From Celoporthe dispersa (lineage: Eukaryota > Ascomycota > Sordariomycetes > Diaporthales > Cryphonectriaceae), in NCBI GenBank assembly GCA_016584495.1, contig WAID01000003.1, positions 4,774,001 through 4,838,000 on the forward strand: DNA of 64,000 bases, read 5' to 3'. Both the position numbers and the translations under genes were made by a program. Numbering within the stretch: the first letter of the stretch is position 1; each line of letters opens with the position of its first letter. Below the pieces are notes generated by a model, which did not search any database, had not been told where the DNA came from, and saw only the letters and a program-made list of their open reading frames with translations. Below, in pieces: positions 21,026 through 31,339 of this stretch.

Positions 21026-22837
21026 TTATACCAATCTAATCCGTAGGTCCTCATACAATGAGAGTCCATGAACCTCTTCAAATCTTGCGTACTCGTATGC
21101 AACTTGCCAGAGTCTGGCCCAAGGTATTCCGCTCTCGTTCGACTCGGAATTTGCTGTCCTGGCACAGTCAGCAATGACGCTTTCTGGACTCTCTATGTTG
21201 ATATCCAGGGCTTCTACAGTGTTCCAGGTGCAGAATCCCAATCTTCGGTAAGAGCTTTCCTCGGTGCAGGGCACAGAATCTGTCTTGTGAAGCAACACGC
21301 CAAAATTCTCACGCTCCATTAGAGGAAGTGATCCGATACGCGAGCGCTCCCCGCCACTTGGAGCGGCTGCCAACAACATGATGCAAAGGGAGTCCAAGTT
21401 GAGATAGCTCTCAAGCTGTTGGCTGTACTCTGCTAGACCCCGAAAGACTAGGCTGTCTGGATCCACAAGCCACCTCATGTGCCCATCAGGATAGAATCGG
21501 ACCTCAGCTAAGTCGTCGATGCTGGTGAAGTATTCTTCGAACCAGAGGAAGGAAGCGACACAGCCCTCTGCCATCACATGACCAGTGTTGCCATCCCGCG
21601 CGATCTGGCACTTGATTTCAGGGTCAACGGGCAAGTCCGAGAGCAGCGCTGGGACTTCTGAGTTCTCTGTAATGCACCAGGACACCCTTGGCTCCTCTTT
21701 CGCAGAGTGTACGAAGAATTGGCCCAGCAAGGCCGACTTTGCGTTGATAGCGAGCCCGAACTCTTCGACTAGAGCCTCCACCGTCAGCTCCTCGTCTTCT
21801 GGCCTAAGTGTACGCCCGACTCGTACGTTATAAATCTGTGAGATAGCATACACCCGATCGACGGCGTACGTGGTCATTCGGTACTTAGCGGCGCTATACT
21901 GCACGTTGGGATTGTCGAAGCCCATCTCGCCATCGGCGCCGAAGCCGTACCGAGATACAAGATGCGCGGTGGCTCGTGCTGTTTTCTCGACTGTAGGACA
22001 GCTGTATATATTGGCGTAGTCGGACAACTCTTGAGAGTCGGTTCTGAGCTTGTGTAGCTCGTATCGTAGTAATTCCATCGTGACGAAAGGGGGGTCTACT
22101 TCGAATAAAGGATGCAGAGTCGGGGCCTGTTGGGCATCTTGGTCCAATATAGAGGCATCAGGGCGTAGCATGAGTTCTTGCAGCGTCCAGAGACTTGTAA
22201 ACCATGGATCAGAGAAGACAGCTCTCATAGCCCCTTGGGCTGATTCCAGCGTCCGGATAAGTCGTCCTTCGTCTGGAAACGTGCCCTTCTGTTTAACCGT
22301 CTGCTTCTCTTCGAACACAGCCACACTTGTCGTATGGAGAAGGTCAACGGCCAGGCTCAGATTGTCGCTGGAAAGGTGAGATAACCACACGAAGGCGGCG
22401 GATGCAGTTTTGAAAATACTCGCTTGGCGACCGACTTCATCCATCATGATGGCCGTATCCGTTTGGTGGATGCAGGCGATGTCTATCCAAGCCCAGTCGG
22501 CGCCGCCCAAGCATCCCATCTGATCGACTACCATTTGAAAAGCCTTTGCCGTGAAGTGGCTTGCCTCAACAGCCGGCACCTCCCAGTCCAGACCTTTGAT
22601 AGGCAAAGACGAGGCGGGCCCTAAGTCAGAACTCAAGTCGTCCTTGCGAACCTGCCACCTGCCCCAGGTATAGCTCAGGATGCTGTATTTGGGCTTCTTT
22701 TCACCATTGTATGAGCAGTCGTCCGACCGGAGGAATGACTCCATTGTCGGTATGTGGAGGAGCCGCCTGGGCCAATACTCAGACACATCTTCCCAGATGT
22801 TTGCGGCGTTTCCATTGGCGTTCCTAAAGGGCTCCAT
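21026..22837 (-). CDS. HET-domain protein (heterokaryon incompatibility type)
   Basis: Single exon, 603 aa, starting at the ATG at 22837; the frame is open further up only from a GTG. The HET domain (about residues 51-250) shows the family blocks: YSILSYTWG (51-59), WAWIDIACIHQ (115-125) and EVGRQASIFKTASAAFVWL (134-152). HET proteins trigger growth arrest or cell death when unlike fungal individuals fuse, and related ones act in NLR-type recognition; the domain is TIR-like. Here no NACHT or repeat domain follows and the C-terminal 350 residues have no motif I know, as in many stand-alone HET proteins. It sits in an AT-richer, tRNA-dotted island, a usual place for this fast-evolving family. 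The frame is intact, including a C6 run (22089-22094 on the + strand). Which specificity it controls cannot be told. Confidence 0.93.
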   Translation of the reverse strand: MEPFRNANGNAANIWEDVSEYWPRRLLHIPTMESFLRSDDCSYNGEKKPKYSILSYTWGRWQVRKDDLSSDLGPASSLPIKGLDWEVPAVEASHFTAKAFQMVVDQMGCLGGADWAWIDIACIHQTDTAIMMDEVGRQASIFKTASAAFVWLSHLSSDNLSLAVDLLHTTSVAVFEEKQTVKQKGTFPDEGRLIRTLESAQGAMRAVFSDPWFTSLWTLQELMLRPDASILDQDAQQAPTLHPLFEVDPPFVTMELLRYELHKLRTDSQELSDYANIYSCPTVEKTARATAHLVSRYGFGADGEMGFDNPNVQYSAAKYRMTTYAVDRVYAISQIYNVRVGRTLRPEDEELTVEALVEEFGLAINAKSALLGQFFVHSAKEEPRVSWCITENSEVPALLSDLPVDPEIKCQIARDGNTGHVMAEGCVASFLWFEEYFTSIDDLAEVRFYPDGHMRWLVDPDSLVFRGLAEYSQQLESYLNLDSLCIMLLAAAPSGGERSRIGSLPLMERENFGVLLHKTDSVPCTEESSYRRLGFCTWNTVEALDINIESPESVIADCARTANSESNESGIPWARLWQVAYEYARFEEVHGLSLYEDLRIRLV

Positions 22838-23517
22838 ATTCCCAAATGCGTGCACTCAGTTTGTCAAGGTGATGCTGAGATGTTCCCGTTCCATGAAGGG
22901 AGCAGAGGAGCTTCTTGAAAAAGCGGTTGGTTCTTTGTCGAGCAGTCAAATGATCTATCCTGTGTCCTAAACCTCGTTATGGGCCACGCTGACAGATGCT
23001 CTAGGTTTCTAGGGGCCAGGTTAGCTTCGAAATGGTAGAGAACGTACACCTACTGTATGTACCTAGGTGCTTATTGGTCTGTCAGACGATTCCTTGTTTC
23101 CGGCCATTGGCATGCCTGCATTGGTGCCCATGTCAGCAGCCACTTGGAGCCCTTCGTCTACCGAAGAAAATCCTTACCGATTCTCAACTGCAGCCCAGAT
23201 TCTCGTAACGAGGGACCCAGAGGCAGCAGATAATGGATCAAGCTTTACTAGATAGCGGGGGAGGTACGTCCAGATTATCTCGAAGACGTCTTTCGACTTC
23301 TCAGGGGCAAATTGGACAGGTAACTGAATCCAGTTGCCTGTTTCCCTTATCTAGAGTGACCCGATGGACGCGAAATCGCTTCCCGTTGCTTGAAAAGGGT
23401 TGATGGACGCCGATATAAAAGGGATAGGAACTTTTCATAGAAAACGATTTTCTGGTGACCGTCGAAAGTAAGAAAGGAAGGCGATTCTAGCGATGCAAAA
23501 AAAAAAAAAAAAGTAAG
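22838..23517. other. Spacer between HET gene and tRNA-Tyr
   Basis: About 680 bp, including the HET promoter. An A-run just 3' of the tRNA-Tyr (about 23497-23512) is its Pol III terminator. Nothing else recognised. Confidence 0.5.
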
Positions 23518-23604
23518 TCCCTCGAGCCGGATTTGAACCGGCGACCTGTGGATGGCTTCGGTAACAATTACAGTCCATCGCTCTGCCAACTGAGCTATCA
23601 AGGG
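23518..23604 (-). tRNA. tRNA-Tyr(GTA) with intron
   Basis: An 87-nt gene with acceptor CCCTTGA/TCGAGGG, D-arm GCTCAGTTGGCAGAGC, loop CTGTAA with anticodon GTA, an intron of about 14 nt after position 37, and T-arm GGTTCAAATCC. tRNA-Tyr genes in fungi characteristically carry an intron. A long A-run on the + strand beyond the 3' end is the terminator. Confidence 0.92.
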
Positions 23605-25823
23605 ATTTCTGGATTGGTTAGAAGATCCACCTGAAAATACATTATATATCCTTAGCCCCAAGTTCCGGCTGTGGAGAGTGAGTGGGCCTGTAGTGGACCA
23701 GCCCCTTATCCAACCAGAGCCAAACCTGCTCTCAGAACCACTGTCATCTGAACTGGTCTTCGATATCCTCTTCTTCTATACAGTCTACTAATTCTCAGCC
23801 CTAGTGGTAGAGTGCGAAACATAACATGGCCAAATTATCTGAAGTGCCTGCAGTTTGTCCATTTCGATACCAGCTCCTCGGACAGTTCCCGTCCCCAGCA
23901 AGAGGAGCGCAATTTCGGGCACCCCCGTAGGGAGAAGACAGCTACAGCTGGGTCAATCTTGAACTTTCGTTCCGCGGTTAGTATGATGGGGTTTTTACTG
24001 ACAGCCAGTTGAGGACGATAATAATAGTAATATTGCTCACTGACATTTTTTCTCTCGAGATATTGCAATGCACAGCCAACCGTGGAAGGCAAGCCAGTTT
24101 CCTATTAACGCTGAAAGTCTGCTGCGATATGTCAATGTGATCACCTTCTACCAGCCTGAGATAGCTAATTAAAAATGTCTTTATTTCATGCCTCGGATTC
24201 TTGTCGGCGCTATTTTTGCCACTATTACGCTCGATAGGCACTCTGTTTCGGCTCACCGAGAGACGTTATTGTTCTAAGACCCGTGTAGTCATCCAAACCT
24301 GATCGCCCACAGTCCACCTCCTCTCAGGTCGACCATGATCAAGTGTAGTCAGGCCATGTCAATGTCTCTCTGTCTCAGCTGTGAGTTAATTATTAGTGTA
24401 GGAGGCCTTCTGAAGACTTGACATCCAAATCATGACGGGGCATGTCTTACCACAGCGAGGACGAGCCACAGTTGACCTGGCGGATACCCTCTACCCTCCT
24501 AACCAGCCTGCCCCGGTGGCCCAGGGCGATGACAGAGAGAGATGCCAGGAAGGTGATGTGAGAGAAACGCCTGTCGATCAATGGATCACCAGTTATATCA
24601 CCCCTGAAATTAGCTGATATGTGGAAAAGTTTGACTATTGGCGGTTCGTGCTGACGATCCGTTCGCGCACGCCAACTGGGAGAAGGCTATACCGTTGTCT
24701 TGCACAGAAGAAGGCTTCATCTCGGGTGATGACTTCCTTCTCCAAGGTATGGACGGGGCACCAGTCACAGGGCAGTGTGACTTTGTAATGACATATATCT
24801 ATGCCTCCACGTGCAGACAGTATAGGTTTCTTTCCTCAGCTAGACTATACCAGTCATTACACACTATGCGGATACTTAGTAAGTTATCTCAGCTGCTGCT
24901 GACACCTGATCTCACCCTGGGGCTAGGCCACCAGGGTCCTTTTCAGGAAGTATCATTGCGTAGTTCTGAAGTGTATACTAATGGTTGAGTAGTAGATGAC
25001 TGCAGCATAGTCGTCGCCCACCCAGACGTTTCCAATATCCTTCTCAGCGCTACTGCTCTGATTTATGTCAAATACTTGTGTGCATCCATGGTTCGCAAGC
25101 CGTCGCTAAGTTACGTGGCTACAGCTCTCCCAATAGTTATTACAATTCAACAAGCAGCAGATCCCAGGACCTCCTATCAGCCCCGATGTTAATATGCTCC
25201 TTGCAGATGACCACTTGGAATGGTGACTCGTGGTCCCAAGATGCCATTGGTCCCGCAACAACAAATGACCTATTCCCTTTCTGCACTTCTGAACCTCGCA
25301 AATAAGCAGCATGAGTAAGACCAATGCTGGTGCAAGACAACATTTCCTGAGTAAGTAACCCTGTCGAGTTCGGCAAGTGGCCAATATTGTAGGTTTTCAC
25401 CACGTAATGTGGCTAGCGAAGATCAACCTCGGACTCTCGGACAAGGCAGTACTAGAGTGTGCGTTCATGGAATGGTCATCGTTAGGCCACTATCACCTGG
25501 GAGGCAGCGGTAGTGTATTCAGGTAGCCAAGAGCTTGAAGTGTGCATCACGATCCGCGATACTCACCCTCGAAAGATGGTCAGGCGGATTTGCACATCCG
25601 CAGAATCATCCCAAATCTGAAGGTTTCGTTAGATCAACCTGGACATGATGGATCTGATGAATACTCCTGCAGATCTCCTACCTTTTGACTCCATTCCACC
25701 CAGGACGGACAAGAGTACAAATAGGAGGCCGACCTCTCTTGTAAATGACCGCCTGATACCAACAACTTATCATCCACAAGACACAGACTCCACCCAAGCC
25801 CATAGAAACAAAGCCCAGCCATC
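23605..25823. other. 2.2 kb gene-poor spacer
   Basis: From tRNA-Tyr to the secreted-protein gene. Only short frames with no family resemblance; possibly decayed sequence. The last 200 bp are the promoter and 5' leader of the secreted protein. Confidence 0.5.
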
Positions 25824-26418
25824 ATGCATTCCATCACAACCACCCTCGCCCTCCTGGCCACCGCCTTCACCCTCGCCCAGTCCTGCTCCACCGTGGAGTC
25901 CAAGATCACATTCTACGGCGAGCCCGATAACATGCCTTCCGGTTGCGACATAGCCTACGACTGCGGCCGCGGCTACACAGCCGGCGGCGACGGCTCCTAC
26001 ACCGACCCCCTCACCTTCGCCAGCTCGCCCGACGAGTTCACCCCGTGCCAGGTGGTCTACGTGCCGTTCCTAAAGAAGTACCTCCGCATGGAGGACCAGT
26101 GCGAGAGGTGCATCCATGACTGGCCGAGCAAGTACCACATCGACATCTGGACGAGCCCCAACAATGAGTGTGTCAATGGCGGCACCAACCAGGTCAACTG
26201 CGAGGACGACCTCACGCCCTCGGCGAAGCAGGAGGTTGTGGTTGACCCGCCCGAGGATCTGACTGTCATCAGTAAGCGAAGTCGTCCCTGTTCTGATCAT
26301 CCGCCGGTAGACGAGAATATAGCCCTTTGGCTAACTTTGCACCGTAGCGACGGCACTCTACGACAGCGCCACTTGCGCGACTGGCAACACCTTCCCGGGC
26401 GCGACTCATTCGTGCTAG
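25824..26418 (+). CDS. Small secreted cysteine-rich protein, candidate effector
   Basis: Two exons, 25824-26271 and 26348-26418, joined over a 76-nt intron (donor GTAAGC, branch-like GCTAAC, acceptor CCGTAG), giving 172 aa. An N-terminal signal peptide is clear (Thr/Leu/Ala-rich core, cut near residue 19 after an AQS-type site). The mature part of about 150 aa has ten cysteines. FYGEPDNMPSGCDIAYDCG, the DPLTFASSPDEF and VVYVPFLKKYLRMEDQC segments, YHIDIWT and NCEDDLTP recall fungal secreted proteins with an expansin- or barwin-like double-psi beta-barrel fold. That assignment is by pattern only, with no catalytic role proven. Exon 2 supplies the last two cysteines; reading through the intron would give a spurious longer tail. 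Likely acts outside the cell. Confidence 0.85.
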
Positions 26419-26506
26419 AGTCTTCTGGGTTGGTTTTGACAGCTTCAATATGCTGGCCAAAGAAATGGCTGATGAGAGAACGAGGAGGATAGAGAATATG
26501 TGTGGG

Positions 26507-26508
<2 letters not shown>

Positions 26509-26548
<40 letters not shown>
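26509..26548. repeat. (GA)n microsatellite
   Basis: Twenty GA units, about 90 bp past the stop codon of the secreted-protein gene. Confidence 0.9.
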
Positions 26549-26551
<3 letters not shown>

Positions 26552-26657
26552 GTCTGAGAGGATGACTGACGGATCCCTCCTGCTCTGCATTTCCCGATAG
26601 CTCCAAATCATTGAGGATGCTATCAAAGCAACCAAGACAATGTGAAACTCCAGAGCC

Positions 26658-26680
26658 ATATATATATATATATATATATA
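26658..26680. repeat. (AT)n microsatellite
   Basis: About eleven AT units, intergenic. Confidence 0.9.
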
Positions 26681-26841
26681 CACATGTATACATAGACCAA
26701 ATTGCCATGGTATCTGACCCTGAATTCTTGAGAGATATCACCACGCTTTTTCCATGTATAGTGCACGGTTGTAAAAAAAAAAAAAAAAAAATCAACCAAA
26801 AGAAAATAATTTCAGGAGCCACAATAGCGGGATATCATATT

Positions 26842-28766
26842 TCAATGCACGCACTGCAATGTTGCAAAGCCATGGGTCCACCGCAGGCCTCCCAGGATCG
26901 CCACCATCACCCCGAAGCTGACCAGCACGCTGACGGCGCCGTATACCCAGGCGTGGCTTCTTCTCAGGGCAGCCAGCTCGGACACCCAGGTCGACACCGT
27001 CGTCAGGCACCCGCAGAACCCGTCCTCGATGCCCTGCAGGGCCTGACAGCCGATCACGCCCCCGAGCGGAACGCGCTGCAGGTCCCACGCCATTCCCAGG
27101 ACAGCGGTGCCGAAGACGTTGACGGCGAAGGTGCCCAGCGGGAACGAGGACCTGCGGCCGTTGAGCATCAGGGAGGCATAGAAGCGGGTCAGGCAGCCCA
27201 GGGGCGCGAAGAGGAGCGCAAAGGTCGCGTCGCCGCGGTAGTAGTCGTGAGGGGGCAGGATGGTGAGCAGCAGGGCGCCGACCCAGCATCCCCAGCCGAG
27301 CAGGACGGCAAGGCGGTCGGCGAACTTGCGCATGAACGAGTACGGCAGGGACGGGATGGCAGGCTCCGAGGCGATGGCGAGATGGGCGCCGACGAAGAGA
27401 CCCGAGAGGGAGGCGGTGACGGTGATGATAATGACGGCCACGAGGGCCATGAAGGAGTACCCGCCGCTCCGCGGGACCGTAGCAGCGGTGGAGCCGGGCG
27501 CGGGGAGGTCGTTGGACAGGGCGAGGAAGACGTCGCGGATGAAGGACGAGAAGGAGGTGAAGGACCCGCAGAAGCCCGTGGCCAGGCCGATGTACAGCGG
27601 GATGGTCTTCTTGGTGGCCTGGTGGGCCTTTTTCGCCGCGGCCAGGTCCACTGCGGCCGTCGCGTCGGAGCCGTTGCTCTCCGAGTCCCTGGCCTTCTGG
27701 ATGGCCAGCTCGTAGGTGGGCGTCCCCCACTCGTCGCGGAACAGCATCCTGTCCTCGGACAGGAAGCCCATGACGACGCTGCCTCCGAAGTTGAACCAGA
27801 CCGAGGCGAAGACCGGGGCGCCGGGGTAGTCGGTGAGCCACTGTAGCCCGAGCCGGGCGAGGGTGCCGAGGAGGGAGAAGAACACCAGGTACGAGATGGT
27901 GTAGAGCTGGGTCGCCCACCGGGAGACCCGCACCTCGTCATCCGGCCTCGGGGCCTTCTCCTGCACAAGACCCGCTGGGGCGCCACCTCCTCCCGACGAC
28001 GACGACGCCCTCAGGGCAGCCCTGCCCTCGATATACTGCTGGTCGCTCGCGCGCTCATCCTCCAGGCTCCTGTACTGGTATATAGACTCCTCGTCCACGT
28101 TCTGCACCGGTCCGGTGTCGGACACCTCGCCGAGGTTGAGCCACGAGTCGGGGACATCGTAGCTGACAGACTGCCGGCGCGACGCCCGCCTCTCGTTGCG
28201 CGAGTTGCGCGAGCCGGAGCCCCACGAGTTGCGCGAGTGGTTGGATGCGTACCGCCTCAGGGCGTCCTGGTGCTCCTGGCGCGCGGTAGAGTTCGTCCTA
28301 GGCCTGTGCAGCAGCGCGTGGTCGCGGGGCGGCGGCTGCTGCTGCTGCTGCTGTGTCGGGCTCGGCTGCTGGGCGGTGGATGGGCGGCGCGACGCGGGGA
28401 TGCTCGTGGGGATGCTGTAGGAGCGCTGGCCGCGGCTTGTGAACTGGCGCAGGGCGTGTCCATCGTTGCGCCCCACACCGATGATCTCTGGCCCTTGGGG
28501 GTTCTGCACAGGTGGGGGTCCTCGACCTCGTCAAGGTTGTAGTAGGAGTCAGGTATGTCGTAGCTAACGGCGGGGCGGTGGTGCGAAGTGCGCCTCGGGC
28601 GCTCTTGCAGGGGGGAGGACAGGATGCGTGGTACAGGGCCGTGCTCGTGCGCGTCGTCGTGCTCGTGCTCGTTCTCGTCGTACGGTACGCCGTGCGGAGT
28701 GGGAGAGCGGAGGTGGGTGTACTGGTCTTGTGTCCAGTACCCGTCGCGGTGGCCAGTGTGCGTCAT
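26842..28766 (-). CDS. FEX1: Fluoride export protein, two CrcB domains; frame broken near N-terminus
   Basis: The main frame, 555 codons ending at 26842, holds two CrcB/FEX domains, the fused arrangement of fungal fluoride channels in the plasma membrane. Repeat one has TARLGLQWL-like and FNFGGSVVMGF segments and the Phe-box GFCGSFTSFSSF. Repeat two has GCLTRFYASL, FAVNVFGTAVLGM and GFCGCLTTVSTW. These proteins let fluoride leave the cell and protect enolase and pyrophosphatase. The main frame has no ATG before the membrane part. A second frame from the ATG at 28766 supplies a natural His/Pro-rich start, but the two are out of register at a G5 run, 28514-28518. One extra G joins them into 641 aa. 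The long cytosolic N-terminus carries a duplicated motif (about residues 65-89 and 197-223) and a Gln tract. The (CT)35 repeat lies just upstream. Confidence 0.9.
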
Positions 28767-28839
28767 GTTGCAGTGCGTTTGAGAGTGCGACCCGGCGATG
28801 ACACCTGGGCACGTGTCGTGCAGCGCAGTGTCGTACTGG

Positions 28840-28913
<74 letters not shown>

Positions 28914-29899
28914 CACTCCTCCACCTCCTCCTCCATGCACTCCTGCTCTTCTTCTCTTCCTCGGTTGATTGTAAGATGACCACCTCAAGTGTGGGCTTAG
29001 TCCGTCGCGCAGGTATGGTCGCCTCAATTCCTCCTCAATCCCAAAGATGGACAAGTCGCATCATGATGAGTATGTGAGTGCGAGCAATGAGGGGCAATGA
29101 CAACCGCCGCAGGGGCTGATGCCTCCATTCTTCAAGCATCGGCATGGACGGGACGTCATGATGATCTACGCTGACCTGAGGCAGGCGCTGCGGGTCCGGC
29201 TCGTAGATCGATCTTTCTCGACCGAGCTGATAAGGGGCGCTCTTTCTTTCTTTTTCTCCCGGGTGGTAGAATGGGAGGGCGACAGGTCCTGCTAAGAAGG
29301 TACATTCTTGTTGTGGCTATCCTGGCGTGCAGGCTTAGTCTCTCCTTAACGTCTAGTGTCTCACGACACCAAACATGCACAAGAGACATCACTGCCAGAC
29401 CATCTTTTGTAATTTCCTCTCGTGAGTATACGCCAGCTGCACAGGATAAGCTGCTACTTGAAAGAGATCTCGAGAGACTTCAGTGATAAACCCAGTCTGG
29501 CCTGATGATCCAGAAAACGACACAACCAGTCATCTCACCCCGAGGTTCTGCTCTCTCAGGTTGAGAGAGAGGCCGAGTGAGTGTTCTATGGACCAGAGCA
29601 TGGCCGTCAGAACCACCAATTGCTTTTCCTTTTTCCTTTTACCTTCAAATAGAGTACATCTAATTGTTGCCTTTTCTCCTACCGAACGTCGGTTCTGTGT
29701 TGGCACACTGGTTATGCCTGCTCACTGCGCCCTCACTGGAGAAGATCACAACATCCACAAAGTCTCATCCGTCAAGGAGAATATGTGTATATGTATATAT
29801 ATATACATACACTCACACATGTATGTTTCATTTTAGAATAGGATCAAGTATCCAATCACCTACACCTCCATTCTTTCCAGTTTCCGCCTTCCCGTCTCA
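28767..29899. other. FEX promoter region and 3' flank of PTH11-like gene
   Basis: About 1.1 kb. The (CT)35 tract (28841-28910) is 75 bp upstream of the FEX ATG. No gene is supported. A frame translating the repeat as alternating Arg-Glu is an artefact. Confidence 0.65.
28841..28910. repeat. (CT)35 microsatellite in FEX leader
   Basis: An uninterrupted 70-bp CT run on the + strand (GA in the FEX sense). It is the longest simple repeat in the window and likely falls in the 5' untranslated region or core promoter. Confidence 0.95.
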
Positions 29900-31339
29900 T
29901 TATGTCCCGTCTTCCACATCCTTCTTCCTCCTGCTCTCCGCGCTATGAACAGTATCAACATCCGTATCCGCTATATGATTTTCCCCACCAGAAGAAGAAG
30001 CACCCTCCTCCTTCTGCCCCTCTGCCGACGCCGCCTCCCCCCCCACAGAAGGGTCCTGCATCATCTCAAAGGCATCCTCCTCCTCATCCCACCTCGTCAT
30101 CCCCGCCAGCGTCGAGAACAAACCCCCGTCAGCCCTTTCCTGCGCGGCCGCCGCCTCTCGTTCGTCAGCCTCTTCGGCCCCGTCCCCCTCGACGTCAACG
30201 TCGTTGCAGGCCCCGTATCTCCTCCCTGCCCGCCCTTCCCAGCCGAGTACGCCAGACCCGGCACGATACGGTCCAGCCCCAGCAGCCGCAGCGCCGGCTT
30301 CATGCTCGGCAGACACGCCCCGATGAGCCCGATGTTCAGCTCGATGATGGACCAGATAATCACCTCGCGCACATTGTACGTCGTGTCCGCCGACGTCAGC
30401 GGGATCCGCACCAGGATCGTCAGCCGCACGATCGACACCACCGACACGAAGCAGCCCAGCGAGAACATGCCCGCGATCGCGAGCCGCTGCGCCGTCGGCG
30501 CGTGCAGCCGGTAGATATAGGGCAGCGGGAGGATGAGCACCAACACGTCCGTCACCACGTTTGGCGTCGACGTCGCCAGGTACACTGCGTGGAGGCTGAT
30601 GCACTTGCTGTTTGTAATCGTGACGTCCCAGGAGGCCTGTACCGGGTCGCAGGCGAATATGATCAGGAAGAGCTGGCGTTGTTCTTCTTATTAGCAGCTG
30701 CTCCTGATATCAAGGGAGAGGGAGGACGTTGGGGCAGTTTCCCTCCCCCCTTTCCCCTTTCCCCTTCACCCAATAATTGTATTTCTCAATGCCAGCTTTA
30801 AATAGAAGAAAATAAGGACATCAACTTACAATAGCAATCGCCCAGGCAGTGACGATAGAGAACGCAATCGCTATAGGAATCCGAGAGGCCACCGAGAAGA
30901 TCCGCCAGTACAGGAGCAGGATCGAGTACTTGATCGTGGAGAGCGACGTGACATAGAGCACCTCCCCGGCGAAGAGGTATTTCAGGAAGTAGATGGCCTC
31001 GTCAGTCGACACTTCTGACGGGAAATGCTTCGCGAGGCTGGGGCCCATTCCTGTTTACTTCATTGTCAGCGAGTGATCAATTTTTGTCCCTGTCGCTCCT
31101 GGAATGTTGAGCATCGTTGGTGTCTAGGTAGGCAACCTACCAACTCTGCAGACGTAAAAGAAGGCATTGATAGAGCACAAGGCGAGTACGGTCATCATGT
31201 CATCCCACCCCAGCGACAACGAGCGCTGGTAGCTTATCCGACACCACAACTTCAGCGGCACGACCAGCATCACCAGGATATAGGTCGAGATGGCCGAGCC
31301 ATCAAGCCGGGAGAAGAACTCGCTCCGCGCCTCGGACAT
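29900..31339 (-). CDS. PTH11-type rhodopsin-domain membrane protein
   Basis: Exons 31339-31141, 31050-30830 and 30672 onward, with introns of 90 and 157 nt (donors GTAGGT and GTAAGT). The product is a multi-pass membrane protein of the fungal rhodopsin-domain family that includes Magnaporthe PTH11: GWDDMMTVLA after helix 2, VGMGPSLAKHF, then a helix with LYVTSLSTIKYSILLLYWRI, CDPVQASWD and NSKC, VTDVLVLILPLPYIYRL, SVVSIVRL and SIIELNIGLIGACLPSMKP. Members are seen as GPCR-like surface sensors, but most, including this one, have no known ligand. It appears to start late: helix 1 is the first segment and no CFEM domain precedes it. As written exon 3 stops at 30097 (331 aa). One extra C at the C5 run 30123-30127 would replace the last few residues with an acidic tail ending at 29900 (397 aa). 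Both are possible; coordinates give the longer form. Confidence 0.88.

Larger units (their letters stand above)
26419..26841. other. Convergent spacer rich in simple repeats
   Basis: Between the 3' ends of the secreted-protein and FEX genes. It holds (GA)n at 26509-26548, (AT)n at 26658-26680 and A19 at 26773-26791. Confidence 0.8.

Noticed and set aside
26611..27846. Plus-strand open frame of 411 codons
   Set aside because: Antisense shadow of the FEX membrane region, entered through an AT repeat and a poly-A run.
28257..29054. Upstream extension of the FEX N-terminus through an Arg-Glu dipeptide run
   Set aside because: The run is a translated (GA)35 microsatellite; the ATG at 28766 is a better start and the part before it looks non-coding.
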